Source of the DNA: ZC4RG19 sp036279475 | GTDB taxonomy: Bacteria > Actinomycetota > Acidimicrobiia > Acidimicrobiales > VFJN01 | Reading direction: 5' to 3' | Length of the DNA stretch: 9,906 bases | Assembly: GCA_036279475.1 (NCBI GenBank) | Contig: DASUJB010000181.1 | Coordinates: 1 to 9,906 of the forward strand | Shown: one piece after another, positions 1-7,846 of the stretch | Numbering within the stretch: position 1 is the first letter of the stretch | Layout: every line of letters begins with the position of its first letter | The notes under the pieces: model-generated | Told to the model about the DNA's origin: nothing | Databases searched by the model: none | What the model saw: only the letters and a program-made list of their open reading frames with translations | Program-made: the position numbers and the translations under genes

Positions 1-49
1 CCGGGGGCGTGCCGACCCCAGGCTTCAGCCCGACCTGTGCTCCCGTTCG

Positions 50-65
50 CCCGGCGTTCGCCGGG
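50..65. other. Short GC-rich inverted repeat upstream of phoD
   Basis: CCCGGCG (50-56) and CGCCGGG (59-65) are perfect reverse complements separated by TT, so an RNA could fold a tight 6-bp stem with a 4-nt loop. It lies 93 bp before the chosen phoD start. It could be the end of an upstream terminator, part of the phoD leader, or chance in DNA of this composition. There is no T-tract after it. Nothing else in positions 1-158 is recognisable; an open frame from a GTG at 9 runs into phoD, but its product lacks a signal-peptide character until the Tat motif. Confidence 0.25.
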
Positions 66-158
66 GTGCCACCGCCGCTCGCTTCACTGGCCGCTCCGGT
101 CCGGTCGACGGGGGGCCACCCGATGCACCGAGCACAGCCAGACGGGCACGAGGCGACG

Positions 159-1712
159 ATGGGGCGGCGGCGGTTCCTCCGCCTGGGGGGAGCGGGCTCG
201 GCCGCGCTGCTGCTGGGCACCGGGTCGTACGGGATCGGGCGGGCGCGGGCGGCACCGCGGGGCGTGAGCTACCCCTTCACGTTGGGCGTGGCCTCCGGTG
301 ACCCGCTCCCGGGCAGCGTCGTGCTGTGGACCCGGCTCGCTCCCGATCCCCTGGCCCTCGACGGCACCGCCGGGATGCCGCCCCGGCCGGTGGTCGTCGA
401 CTGGGAGGTGGCGGAGGACGAGCGCTTCCGGCACGGGGTCCGGCGCGGCGCGGCGGTGGCCAGCCCCGAGCTGGGCCACACCGTGCACGTCGAGGCGCGC
501 GGGCTGCGCCCGGGGCGTGAGCACTTCTACCGGTTCCGGGCGGGCGGAGAGCTGAGCCCCGTGGGGAGGACCAGGACGGCCCCCCACCCGGCCGACCGGG
601 TGGGCGAGCTGCGCCTGGCGATCGTGGCGTGCCAGCACCTCGAGGCGGGCTGGTTCACCGCCTACCGGCACCTCCTCGCCGACGATCCCCACCTGGTGGC
701 GCACTGCGGTGACTACATCTACGAGTCGCCGTCGACCTCCGCGCTGAACCCCCGGGCCCACGTCGGCCCGGAACCGCTCGACCTGGCCGGCTACCGGCTG
801 CGCCACGCCCAGTACCGCACCGACCCGGACCTCCAGGCGGCCCACGTGCTGCTGCCGTGGACCGTCACCTTCGACGACCACGAGGTCGACAACAACTGGG
901 CAGGCGACGTGTCCGAGGACCCGGAGGTGACGCCCGAGGAGTTCCGGCGGCGGCGGGCCGCGGCGTTCCAGGCGTACTACGAGCACATGCCGCTGCGGAC
1001 GGTCCACCGCCCGAACGGCCCGGACATGCTCCTCCACCGGCGCCTCCGCTACGGCGACCTGGCGAACCTCCACGTGCTCGACGGGCGCCAGCACCGCCAC
1101 CCGCAGCTGGCCTGCCCCGATCCGATGGCCTGCCCGGAGCGCCTCGATCCCCGGCGGACGATGCTCGGCGCCGAGCAGGAGCGGTGGTTGCTCGACGGCC
1201 TCCGCCGCTCCGGGGCGCGCTGGGACGTCCTCGTCCAGCAGGTGCCGTTCACCCGGCTCGACGAGGCCGCGGGACCGGCCTCCCGGTTCGGGAGGGACAA
1301 CTGGAACTGGTTCCCGGCCGCCCGCCAGCGGCTGCAGGACGTGCTCGCCACCCGGGCGGACCTGAACCCGATGGTCGTCGGCGGGGAGGCCCACCGGCAC
1401 ATCGCCGCCGACGTCCGCGCCGACTGGGACGACCCCGACTCCCCCGTCGTCGCCAGCGAGATCGTCACCACCTCGGTCACCACCGACGGCGACGGGGAGG
1501 AGCACAGCCCGTGGGTCGACCTCGTGCTGGCCGAGAACCCCCACGTCGCCTACGCCCGCCGCCAGCGGGGCTACGTGCGGTGCCGTCTCACCCGGGACAC
1601 CTGGTCCACCGACTTCCGGGTCGTCCCCTTCGTCAGCCGGCCCGGCGCGCCGGTCGCCACCGACGCGTCGTTCGTGGTCGAGGCCGGCCGCCGGGGGCTG
1701 CAGCCGGGCTGA
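159..1712 (+). CDS. phoD: PhoD-family alkaline phosphatase/phosphodiesterase, Tat-exported
   Basis: Predicted secreted metallophosphoesterase that releases phosphate from mono- and diesters outside the membrane; the PhoD family is typically Ca/Fe dependent. The product is 517 aa from ATG 159. It opens with a clear twin-arginine leader (MGRRRFLRLGG, then a hydrophobic run ending near ARA), implying folded export by Tat. The PhoD N-terminal domain follows (GVASGDPLPGSVVLWTRL). The metallophosphatase core then shows CGDYIYE (Asp about residue 185), FDDHEVDNNW (about 238-247), LDGRQHR, and GGEAHRH (about 408-414) where relatives usually have GD-x-H. ATG 159 is preferred because GAGG sits 5 nt upstream and the Tat n-region is then compact. 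ATG 123 (12 residues longer) is a real alternative; GTG 9 is less likely. The gene is convergent with ilvD, with no pst/pho neighbours in view. Family assignment is firm; substrate is inferred. Confidence 0.93.
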   Translation: MGRRRFLRLGGAGSAALLLGTGSYGIGRARAAPRGVSYPFTLGVASGDPLPGSVVLWTRLAPDPLALDGTAGMPPRPVVVDWEVAEDERFRHGVRRGAAVASPELGHTVHVEARGLRPGREHFYRFRAGGELSPVGRTRTAPHPADRVGELRLAIVACQHLEAGWFTAYRHLLADDPHLVAHCGDYIYESPSTSALNPRAHVGPEPLDLAGYRLRHAQYRTDPDLQAAHVLLPWTVTFDDHEVDNNWAGDVSEDPEVTPEEFRRRRAAAFQAYYEHMPLRTVHRPNGPDMLLHRRLRYGDLANLHVLDGRQHRHPQLACPDPMACPERLDPRRTMLGAEQERWLLDGLRRSGARWDVLVQQVPFTRLDEAAGPASRFGRDNWNWFPAARQRLQDVLATRADLNPMVVGGEAHRHIAADVRADWDDPDSPVVASEIVTTSVTTDGDGEEHSPWVDLVLAENPHVAYARRQRGYVRCRLTRDTWSTDFRVVPFVSRPGAPVATDASFVVEAGRRGLQPG

Positions 1713-1742
1713 CGCCCCGCCGGGGGCGCGCCGCCCTGGCTC

Positions 1743-1770
1743 GTGCCGCCGGCCGCGCCGCCGGCGGCAC
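1743..1770. terminator. Candidate bidirectional hairpin between phoD and ilvD
   Basis: GTGCCGCCGG (1743-1752) and CCGGCGGCAC (1761-1770) are perfect 10-bp reverse complements around an 8-nt loop. The hairpin sits in the 68-bp gap between two convergent stop codons, where a shared terminator is expected. There is no T-tract on either side, so it is not a canonical intrinsic terminator. U-less GC-rich hairpins at gene ends have been proposed in actinobacteria, but termination here is inference. Confidence 0.5.
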
Positions 1771-1780
1771 CGGGAGCGGG

Positions 1781-3493
1781 TCAGGCCTCCGTGACGGCGC
1801 CGCGTTCGGCCCCGGTGGCCAGCCGGGCGTACTTGGCCAGGACGCCGCTCGTGTAGCGGGGCTCGGGCAGCTTCCACTCGCCGCGGCGGCAGTCGAGCTC
1901 CGCCGGCTCGACCAGCAGGTCGACGGTCTTGGCGTCGACGTCGACCACGATGCGGTCGCCGTCGCGGACCAGCGCGATGGGCCCGCCGTCGACGGCCTCG
2001 GGGGCCACGTGGCCGATGCAGAAGCCGTGGGTGCCACCCGAGAACCGGCCGTCGGTGACCAGGGCGCAGTCCCCGCCCCGGCCGGCGCCCTTCATGGCCC
2101 CGGTGACCGCCAGCATCTCCCGCATGCCCGGACCTCCCTTGGGTCCCTCGTAGCGGATGACGACGACGGTGCCGGGCTCGATCTGCCCGGCGAGGATGGC
2201 CTCCATCGCCCCGTCCTCGCCGTCGAACACCCGGGCGGTGCCCTCGAACCGGTCGAACGTGATGCCGGCGACCTTCACCACCGCGCCCTTGGGGGCGAGC
2301 GACCCGCCGAGCACGGCGATGCCGCCCACGGCGTGGATCGGGTCGGACAGGGGCCGGACCACGGCGCCGTCGGGTGCGGGAGGGTCGATGGCCGCCAGGT
2401 TCTCGGCGACGGTCCGGCCCGTGACCGTCAGGCAGTCGCCGTGGAGCAGCCCGGCCTCGAGGAGGTGCCGCATCACCACCGGCACGCCGCCCACGCGGTC
2501 GAGGTCGACCATGTGGTACCTCCCACCGGGCTTGGTGTCGGCGATGTGGGGAACGCGGGCCGCCACCCGGTTGAAGTCGTCGAGGGCCAGGTCGACGTGG
2601 GCCTCGTTGGCGATGGCCAGCAGGTGCAGCACGGCGTTGGTGGAGCCGCCGAGGGCCATGACCACCGCGATGGCGTTCTCGAACGCCTCCTTGGTCATGA
2701 TCTGGCGGGGGCGGACACCGGCCCGGGCCAGCTCGACCACGGCGACGCCGGCGGCGTAGGCGTCGTCGTCGCGGCGCCGGTCGACGGCGGGGGCCGACGC
2801 CGAGCCCGGCAGGGACATGCCCAGCGCCTCGGCCACCGACGCCATCGTGTTGGCGGTGAACATGCCGGCGCAGGACCCCTCGGTGGGGCAGGCGTTGCGC
2901 TCGATGGCGTCCAGCCCCGCGTCGTCGAGGGCACCGACGGCGTGGGCGCCGACGGCCTCGAAGACGCTGGTGATGTCGAGGGCGACGCCGTTGTGGTGGC
3001 CGGGCAGGATCGACCCGCCGTACACGAACACGCTGGGCACGTTGAGGCGAGCCGCGGCCATGAGCATGCCCGGCAGCGACTTGTCGCAGCCGGCGAAGGT
3101 GACCAGGGCGTCGAACCGCTCGGCGTGCATGACCGTCTCGACCGAGTCGGCGATGACCTCGCGCGACACCAGCGACGCCCGCATGCCCTCGTGGCCCATC
3201 GAGATGCCGTCGCTGACCGCGATGGTGGTGAACTCGACCGGGAACGCCCCCGCGTCGCGCACGCCCTGCTTGGAGCGCCGGGCGAGGCGGGCCAGCGGCA
3301 GGTTGCACGGCGTGACCTCGTTCCACGACGAGCACACCCCCACCTGCGCCTTGCCCCAGTCGGCGTCGGTCATGCCGACGGCGCGCAGCATGGCCCGGGC
3401 GGCCGCCCGCTCGGGGCCGTCGGTGACGTCGCGGCTGCGGATCTTGACGTCGACGGCGGGTGCGGAGGGGGCGGCGGGCCGCGGCTCGGACAT
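1781..3493 (-). CDS. ilvD: Dihydroxy-acid dehydratase, [2Fe-2S] class
   Basis: Converts 2,3-dihydroxy-isovalerate and 2,3-dihydroxy-3-methylvalerate to the 2-keto acids that precede valine/leucine and isoleucine; cytoplasmic. The product is 570 aa, normal for IlvD/Edd enzymes. Visible motifs are TPCN (Cys63), GCDKSLPGM (Cys136, Mg-ligand Asp137, and Lys138, the carbamylated lysine of the family), EGSCAGMFTANTM (Cys208), and GRFSGGTHG near Ser485, the likely catalytic base. The three cysteines are 73 and 72 residues apart, the spacing of the [2Fe-2S] dehydratases and unlike the oxygen-labile E. coli type. ATG 3493 (MSEPRP) is chosen over ATG 3532 because TACGCT lies 8 nt before it, so the longer start would be upstream of the predicted transcript. 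The gene diverges from the MATE gene across 65 bp and has no other ilv gene beside it. No damage is seen. Confidence 0.97.
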   Translation of the reverse strand: MSEPRPAAPSAPAVDVKIRSRDVTDGPERAAARAMLRAVGMTDADWGKAQVGVCSSWNEVTPCNLPLARLARRSKQGVRDAGAFPVEFTTIAVSDGISMGHEGMRASLVSREVIADSVETVMHAERFDALVTFAGCDKSLPGMLMAAARLNVPSVFVYGGSILPGHHNGVALDITSVFEAVGAHAVGALDDAGLDAIERNACPTEGSCAGMFTANTMASVAEALGMSLPGSASAPAVDRRRDDDAYAAGVAVVELARAGVRPRQIMTKEAFENAIAVVMALGGSTNAVLHLLAIANEAHVDLALDDFNRVAARVPHIADTKPGGRYHMVDLDRVGGVPVVMRHLLEAGLLHGDCLTVTGRTVAENLAAIDPPAPDGAVVRPLSDPIHAVGGIAVLGGSLAPKGAVVKVAGITFDRFEGTARVFDGEDGAMEAILAGQIEPGTVVVIRYEGPKGGPGMREMLAVTGAMKGAGRGGDCALVTDGRFSGGTHGFCIGHVAPEAVDGGPIALVRDGDRIVVDVDAKTVDLLVEPAELDCRRGEWKLPEPRYTSGVLAKYARLATGAERGAVTEA

Positions 3494-3501
3494 GGGCACC
3501 C

Positions 3502-3507
3502 AGCGTA
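3502..3507 (-). promoter_or_regulatory. -10 element of ilvD, probably leaderless
   Basis: Read on the minus strand this is TACGCT (TANNNT), 8 nt before the ATG at 3493. That spacing puts the transcription start at or next to the start codon. No Shine-Dalgarno sequence is evident before the ATG, which fits a leaderless mRNA. No convincing -35 element was found. Confidence 0.5.
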
Positions 3508-3558
3508 CGCCCGGGAAACCTGCGCCTCCCATCGGCTGGCGCCTGGTAGACGGTCGCC

Positions 3559-4893
3559 GTGCCCCCGACCCGCCTGCGGGATCGCCTGCGCAGCCCCCAC
3601 GACCGCGAGATCGCCCGCCTGGCGGTCCCGGCGCTGGGCGCGCTCGTCGCCGAGCCGCTGTACGTCCTCACCGACACCGCCATCGTCGGTCACCTCGGCA
3701 CGCCCCAGCTCGGCGGGCTGGCCGTGGCGTCGACGGTGCTCGTCACCCTGTCGACGGTCTTCGTCTTCCTGGCCTACGGCACCACCGCGGCGGTGAGCCG
3801 GCTGCTCGGCGCCGGCGACGAGCGTGAGGCCGCCCACCAGGCGGTGCAGTCGCTGTGGCTGGCGGTGGCGGTGGGCGCCGCGCTGGTGGCGGTCGGGCTC
3901 GCCGGTTCCGACGCCCTCGTCGGGCTCATGGGCGCCGAGGGCGCCACCCGGGCCAACGCCCTGCTGTACCTGCGCGTCAGCCTGCTCGGCGTCCCCGCCC
4001 TGCTGGTCGTGCTGGCCGGTACCGGCTACCTGCGGGGCTTGCAGGACACCCGCACGCCGCTGGCGGTGGCGCTCGGCACCGGCGCCCTCAACCTCGCCCT
4101 CGAGGTGGCGCTGGTCTACGGGCTCGACCGCGGCCTCGGGGCCTCGGCGGCGACGACCGTCGTGGCCCAGTACGCCGGGGCCGCCGTCTACCTGGCAGCC
4201 ATCGGCGGCGCGGCGCGGCGCCTCGGCGTGGACCGGCGACCGCACCCGGCCACCGTGCGCCGGCTCGGCGCCGTCGGCCGCGACCTGTTCGTGCGCACCG
4301 CCGCCCTGCGGCTGGCGCTGCTCGTCGCCACCGCCGTGGCCACCCGGCTCGGCCCCACCGACCTGGCCGCCCACCAGATCGGCTTCGAGATCTGGAACGG
4401 CCTGGCGCTGGCCCTCGACGCCATCGCCATCGCCGGGCAGGCCATGGTGGGCCGGATGCTCGGCGCCGGGGACGCCGCCGGGGCCCGGGGTGCGGCGCGG
4501 CGGATGATCGAGCTGGGCGTGGCCCTGGGAGCGGCGCTGGGCCTGGGGCTGGTGGCGCTGCGCACGGTCGTGCCCCACCTGTTCACCGACGACCCCGCCG
4601 TGGTGGACCTGACCGCCTTCGTGCTGGTGTGGGTGGCGGCCATGCAGCCGGTCAACGCCGTGGCCTTCGTCCTCGACGGCATCCTCATCGGCGCCGGCGA
4701 CATGCGCTTCCTGGCCTGGGCGATGGTGGGGGTGTCGGCGGCGTTCGCCCCACCGGCCGTGGCCGTGGCCGTGGCCGACGCCGGCATCGGCTGGCTGTGG
4801 GCCTGCCTGGCCGCCCTCATGGCCACCCGGGCGGTGAGCCTGGGCATCCGCTTCGCCGGCGGCCGCTGGGTGGTGCTGGGCGCGGTGCGCTGA
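3559..4893 (+). CDS. MATE-family efflux transporter (DinF-like)
   Basis: Predicted integral membrane antiporter that exports cationic drugs or metabolites in exchange for protons or sodium. The product is 444 aa, the usual MATE length, and is composed of long Ala/Leu/Val/Gly helices consistent with about 12 membrane segments in two homologous halves. The first half carries EPLYVLTDTAIVGHLG (residues 32-47), with Asp39 where DinF-type members have their coupling aspartate. The second carries LAAHQIGFEIWNGLALALD and GRMLGAGD near residues 270-305. The start is GTG 3559, and the preceding sequence has no Shine-Dalgarno motif. The gene diverges from ilvD and its stop lies 14 bp from the gatB stop. 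No regulator or partner is adjacent. The family is secure; the substrate, and DinF subfamily membership, are inferred. Confidence 0.92.
   Translation: MPPTRLRDRLRSPHDREIARLAVPALGALVAEPLYVLTDTAIVGHLGTPQLGGLAVASTVLVTLSTVFVFLAYGTTAAVSRLLGAGDEREAAHQAVQSLWLAVAVGAALVAVGLAGSDALVGLMGAEGATRANALLYLRVSLLGVPALLVVLAGTGYLRGLQDTRTPLAVALGTGALNLALEVALVYGLDRGLGASAATTVVAQYAGAAVYLAAIGGAARRLGVDRRPHPATVRRLGAVGRDLFVRTAALRLALLVATAVATRLGPTDLAAHQIGFEIWNGLALALDAIAIAGQAMVGRMLGAGDAAGARGAARRMIELGVALGAALGLGLVALRTVVPHLFTDDPAVVDLTAFVLVWVAAMQPVNAVAFVLDGILIGAGDMRFLAWAMVGVSAAFAPPAVAVAVADAGIGWLWACLAALMATRAVSLGIRFAGGRWVVLGAVR
4755..4777 (+). repeat. Hexanucleotide tandem repeat inside the MATE gene
   Basis: GGCCGT is repeated three full times plus a partial fourth unit. 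It encodes an alternating Ala-Val run in a predicted late transmembrane helix. Because the unit is 6 bp, slippage would add or remove two residues (Ala-Val) without shifting the frame. Confidence 0.6.
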
Positions 4894-4907
4894 CCGCCGG
4901 CCCGCCG

Positions 4908-6335
4908 TCAGACCCCGGCGCGCCGGCGCAGCACCCCGGTGACGGCCCTCCCGTCGGCCTGACCGTGGGTGGCCCTCATCACCTGGCCCACGAAGAACCC
5001 GGTGAGCTTGCCGCGCGCCTTGTCGTCCCCGTCGACGAAGCGCTGCCACTCGCCGGGGTGGGCGGCGATCACGCCCTCGACCGCGGCCGACAGGGCGTCG
5101 TCCCCCATGGCCTCGAACCCCTTGGCCTCGGCGATGGCCGCCGGGTCGCCGCCCGACGCCACCATCTCGGCCAGCACCGCCTTGGCCTGCGTGGCGGTGA
5201 GCTGGCCCCCGACCTCGAGCTTCACCAGCGCGGCCAGCCGCCCGGGATCGAGGGCGGAGGCTCCCTCGACCGCCAGGTTGTGCTCCACGTGGGTGAGGAC
5301 CCGCTCGGCGTCGGCACCAGCGGCGATGGTCGCCAGGGCCAGCTCGTCGAGGCCCCGCTCCACGGCGATGGCCACCGCCTCCGCGGTCCCCGCGGCACCG
5401 GCGGCCTCGGCCAGCGCCGCCCGCCGCTGCGCCGGCAGCGGGGGGAGGGCGGCGTCGACCCGCGCCACCCAGGCGTCGCCCGGGTCGAGGGGCACCAGGT
5501 CCGGCTCGGGGAAGTAGCGGTAGTCCTCGGCCTCCTCCTTGCTGCGGAGGGTGTGGGTGCGGCCGCCGGCCTCGTCCCAGTGGCGGGTCTCCTGCCGGAC
5601 CACCTCGCCCGCCTCGAGCAGGGCGACCTGGCGGCTGGCCTCGTGCTCCACGGCGCGCCCCAGCGACCGCAGCGAGTTGAGGTTCTTCACCTCGCAGCGG
5701 GTGCCGAACGGCGCGCCCGGGTGGTGCACCGACACGTTGGCGTCGACCCGCAGCGACCCCTCCTCCATCTTGGCGTCGGACACGCCGGTGGCCACCAGGA
5801 TGGCCCGCAGCTCGGTCACGTAGGCGCGGGCCTCGTCGGCCGAGCGGAGGTCCGGCCGGGACACGATCTCCAGGAGCGGCACCCCGGCCCGGTTGTAGTC
5901 CACCAGGCTGTAGCCGGCGTCGCGGATGCGACCGCTCCCCCCCACGTGGGTGGACTTGCCGGTGTCCTCCTCCAGGTGGGCCCGCTCGACGCCGATCCGG
6001 TGGCCCGAGGGCAGCTCCACCACCCCGTCGACGTTGACCGGCAGGTCGTACTGGCTGATCTGGTAGTCCTTGGGCATGTCCGGGTAGAAGTAGTTCTTCC
6101 GGGCGAAGACCGAGCGCCGTACCTCGCAGCCGAGGGCCCGGCCCAGGCGGACGGCCAGCTCGACGGCCTGGGCGTTGAGGACCGGCAACGAGCCCGGCAG
6201 TCCCAGGCACACGGGGCACACGTTGGTGTTGGGCTCGTCGCCGAAGCGGTTGGGGCAGCTGCAGAACAGCTTGGTGGCGGTGTCCAGCTCGGTGTGGACC
6301 TCGAGCCCGACGACGGTCTCCCACGGGGATGCCAT
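4908..6335 (-). CDS. gatB: Asp-tRNA(Asn)/Glu-tRNA(Gln) amidotransferase subunit B
   Basis: GatB is the tRNA-binding and kinase subunit of GatCAB. It phosphorylates the side chain of mischarged Glu-tRNA(Gln) or Asp-tRNA(Asn) and passes it the ammonia released by GatA. The product is 475 aa, the typical length. The N-terminal catalytic cradle begins GLEVHTELDTATKLFCSC; Cys25, Cys27, Cys40 and Cys43 form the zinc site. The family signature DYNRAGVPLLEI and the EEGSLRVDANVSV motif follow, and the last ~150 residues are the helical and YqeY-like tail domain that grips the tRNA elbow. ATG 6335 (MASPWETV) is chosen; an upstream in-frame ATG at 6455 lies inside gatA and would add 40 residues foreign to the family. 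It follows gatA by 56 bp and seems to have its own promoter. Confidence 0.97.
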   Translation of the reverse strand: MASPWETVVGLEVHTELDTATKLFCSCPNRFGDEPNTNVCPVCLGLPGSLPVLNAQAVELAVRLGRALGCEVRRSVFARKNYFYPDMPKDYQISQYDLPVNVDGVVELPSGHRIGVERAHLEEDTGKSTHVGGSGRIRDAGYSLVDYNRAGVPLLEIVSRPDLRSADEARAYVTELRAILVATGVSDAKMEEGSLRVDANVSVHHPGAPFGTRCEVKNLNSLRSLGRAVEHEASRQVALLEAGEVVRQETRHWDEAGGRTHTLRSKEEAEDYRYFPEPDLVPLDPGDAWVARVDAALPPLPAQRRAALAEAAGAAGTAEAVAIAVERGLDELALATIAAGADAERVLTHVEHNLAVEGASALDPGRLAALVKLEVGGQLTATQAKAVLAEMVASGGDPAAIAEAKGFEAMGDDALSAAVEGVIAAHPGEWQRFVDGDDKARGKLTGFFVGQVMRATHGQADGRAVTGVLRRRAGV

Positions 6336-6341
6336 GTACCC

Positions 6342-6347
6342 AGGGTA
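6342..6347 (-). promoter_or_regulatory. -10 element of gatB, probably leaderless
   Basis: Read on the minus strand this is TACCCT, 6 nt before the gatB ATG, in the 56-bp gap after gatA. The spacing predicts transcription starting at the ATG. If real, gatB is expressed from its own promoter in addition to any read-through from gatCA. No clear -35 element is visible. Confidence 0.45.
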
Positions 6348-6391
6348 GGGCCGGGCGCCGGCGCCACCGAACGGGCGGGACCGCCGCCGGG

Positions 6392-7846
6392 TCAGGCCGT
6401 GGTGGCCGCCGCCTCCAGGGCGGCGGCCACCCGGAACATGGTGCCCTCCCCCCACGCCGGCGCCATGACCTGCACGCCGACCGGCAACCCGTCCTCGCCC
6501 GTGCCGAAGGGCACCGACATGGCGGGATGGCCGGCGAGGTTGGACGGGATGGTGCAGACGTCGTTGAGGTACATGGTCAGCGGGTCGGCCGTCTTGGCGC
6601 CCAGCGGGAAGGCGGTGGAGGGGGCGGTGGGGCCCACCAGCACGTCCACGTCCTGGTAGGCCGAGTCGAGGTCACGCAGGATCAGGGTGCGGACCCGCTG
6701 GGACTTGCCGTAGAAGGCGTCGTAGTACCCGGCGGAGAGGGCGTACGTGCCGAGCATGATGCGCCGCTTCACCTCGGGGCCGAACCCCTGCGTGCGGGTG
6801 CGGTCGTACATCTCCCCGGTGGTGGGGCCGTCGACGCGCAGGCCGAAGCGGACGCCGTCGTACCGGGCCAGGTTGCTCGAGGCCTCGGCGGGGGCGATGA
6901 GGTAGTAGGCCGACAGCCCGTAGGCGACGGCGGGCACCGACACCTCCCGGACCTCGGCTCCCGCACCCTCCAGCGCGGCGGCGGCCTGCCGGACCCGGGC
7001 GGTCACGTCGGGCTGGACCCCCTCGGCCTCGACCAGCTCGGTGACCAAGCCCACCCGCAGGCCGGCCACGCCCTCGCCCAGCACCGCCGACACGGGGGGC
7101 ACGGGCTCGGGGATGGACGTCGAGTCGCGGGGGTCGTGGCCGGCGACGACCTCGAAGAGGGCGGCGGCGTCGGCCACGGTGCGGGCGAACGGCCCGACCT
7201 GGTCCAGCGAGCTGGCGAAGGCCACCAACCCGTAGCGCGACACCGCGCCGTAGGTGGGCTTCATGCCCACGACGCCGCACAGGGCCGCCGGCTGGCGGAT
7301 CGACCCACCCGTGTCCGACCCCAGGGCCAGGGGGGCGAAGCCGGCGGCGACGGCGGCGGCCGACCCCCCCGAGGACCCGCCCGGCACCCGCGAGGTGTCG
7401 TGGGGGTTGCGGGTGGGGCCGAAGGCCGAGTTCTCGGTGGAGCTGCCCATGGCGAACTCGTCGAGGTTGGTCTTGCCCACGACCACGGCCCCCGCCGCCG
7501 CCAGGCGCTCGACGACCGTGGCGTCGTAGGGGGGGCGCCACCCGTCGAGGATCCGCGACGAGCAGGTGGTGGGCACGCCCGAGGTGCACAGGTTGTCCTT
7601 GAGCGCCACCGGCACCCCGGCCAGCCGGCCGACGTCGTCCCCCGTGGCCAGGCGACGGTCGACCGCCATGGCTGCCTGCCGGGCACCCTCCGCCGTCACC
7701 AGGTTGAAGGCGTGGATGTCGCCGTCCCCGGCGGCGATGGCCGCGAGGTGCGCCTCGACCACGTCGAGGGCCGAGCGGGCCCCCGACCGGACGGCGGCGG
7801 CGATGCTCAGCGCCGTGTCGCCGTGGGCGTGGTCGGCGACGGTCAC
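6392..7846 (-). CDS. gatA: Asp-tRNA(Asn)/Glu-tRNA(Gln) amidotransferase subunit A
   Basis: GatA is the glutaminase of GatCAB: it hydrolyses glutamine and channels ammonia to GatB. The product is 484 aa, the usual length, and belongs to the amidase-signature family. The Ser-cisSer-Lys triad is readable as Lys83 (VALKDN), Ser158 (PGGSSGGSAAAVAAG) and nucleophile Ser182 (GSDTGGSIRQPA). The 75- and 24-residue spacings equal those known for the family. The start is GTG at 7846, overlapping the gatC stop as GTGA, with a strong ribosome site (GGGGGAGG, 4 nt spacing) inside the end of gatC. This arrangement indicates translational coupling with gatC. All catalytic residues are present. Confidence 0.97.
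   Translation of the reverse strand: MTVADHAHGDTALSIAAAVRSGARSALDVVEAHLAAIAAGDGDIHAFNLVTAEGARQAAMAVDRRLATGDDVGRLAGVPVALKDNLCTSGVPTTCSSRILDGWRPPYDATVVERLAAAGAVVVGKTNLDEFAMGSSTENSAFGPTRNPHDTSRVPGGSSGGSAAAVAAGFAPLALGSDTGGSIRQPAALCGVVGMKPTYGAVSRYGLVAFASSLDQVGPFARTVADAAALFEVVAGHDPRDSTSIPEPVPPVSAVLGEGVAGLRVGLVTELVEAEGVQPDVTARVRQAAAALEGAGAEVREVSVPAVAYGLSAYYLIAPAEASSNLARYDGVRFGLRVDGPTTGEMYDRTRTQGFGPEVKRRIMLGTYALSAGYYDAFYGKSQRVRTLILRDLDSAYQDVDVLVGPTAPSTAFPLGAKTADPLTMYLNDVCTIPSNLAGHPAMSVPFGTGEDGLPVGVQVMAPAWGEGTMFRVAAALEAAATTA

Noticed and set aside
84..3683. Very long minus-strand open frame (1199 codons) across phoD and ilvD
   Set aside because: It is a shadow frame of high-GC coding DNA: extremely Arg/Gly/Pro-rich, no domain, and it overlaps two genes with clear catalytic motifs.
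857..3796. Long plus-strand open frame antisense to ilvD
   Set aside because: It is low in sequence diversity, Arg/Gly/His-rich and without family motifs; the real gene on the opposite strand explains the lack of stops. The same holds for similar frames opposite gatB and gatA.
3559..4893. MATE gene as a direct target of the TetR regulator
   Set aside because: TetR repressors often control efflux pumps, but the genes are over 3 kb apart, separated by gatCAB, and no TTGACC-N4-GGTCAA dyad lies before the MATE start.
4915..4926. CCGGCGCGCCGG palindrome at the end of gatB
   Set aside because: It is a 12-bp self-complementary run with no loop, within coding sequence, and is expected by chance at this base composition.
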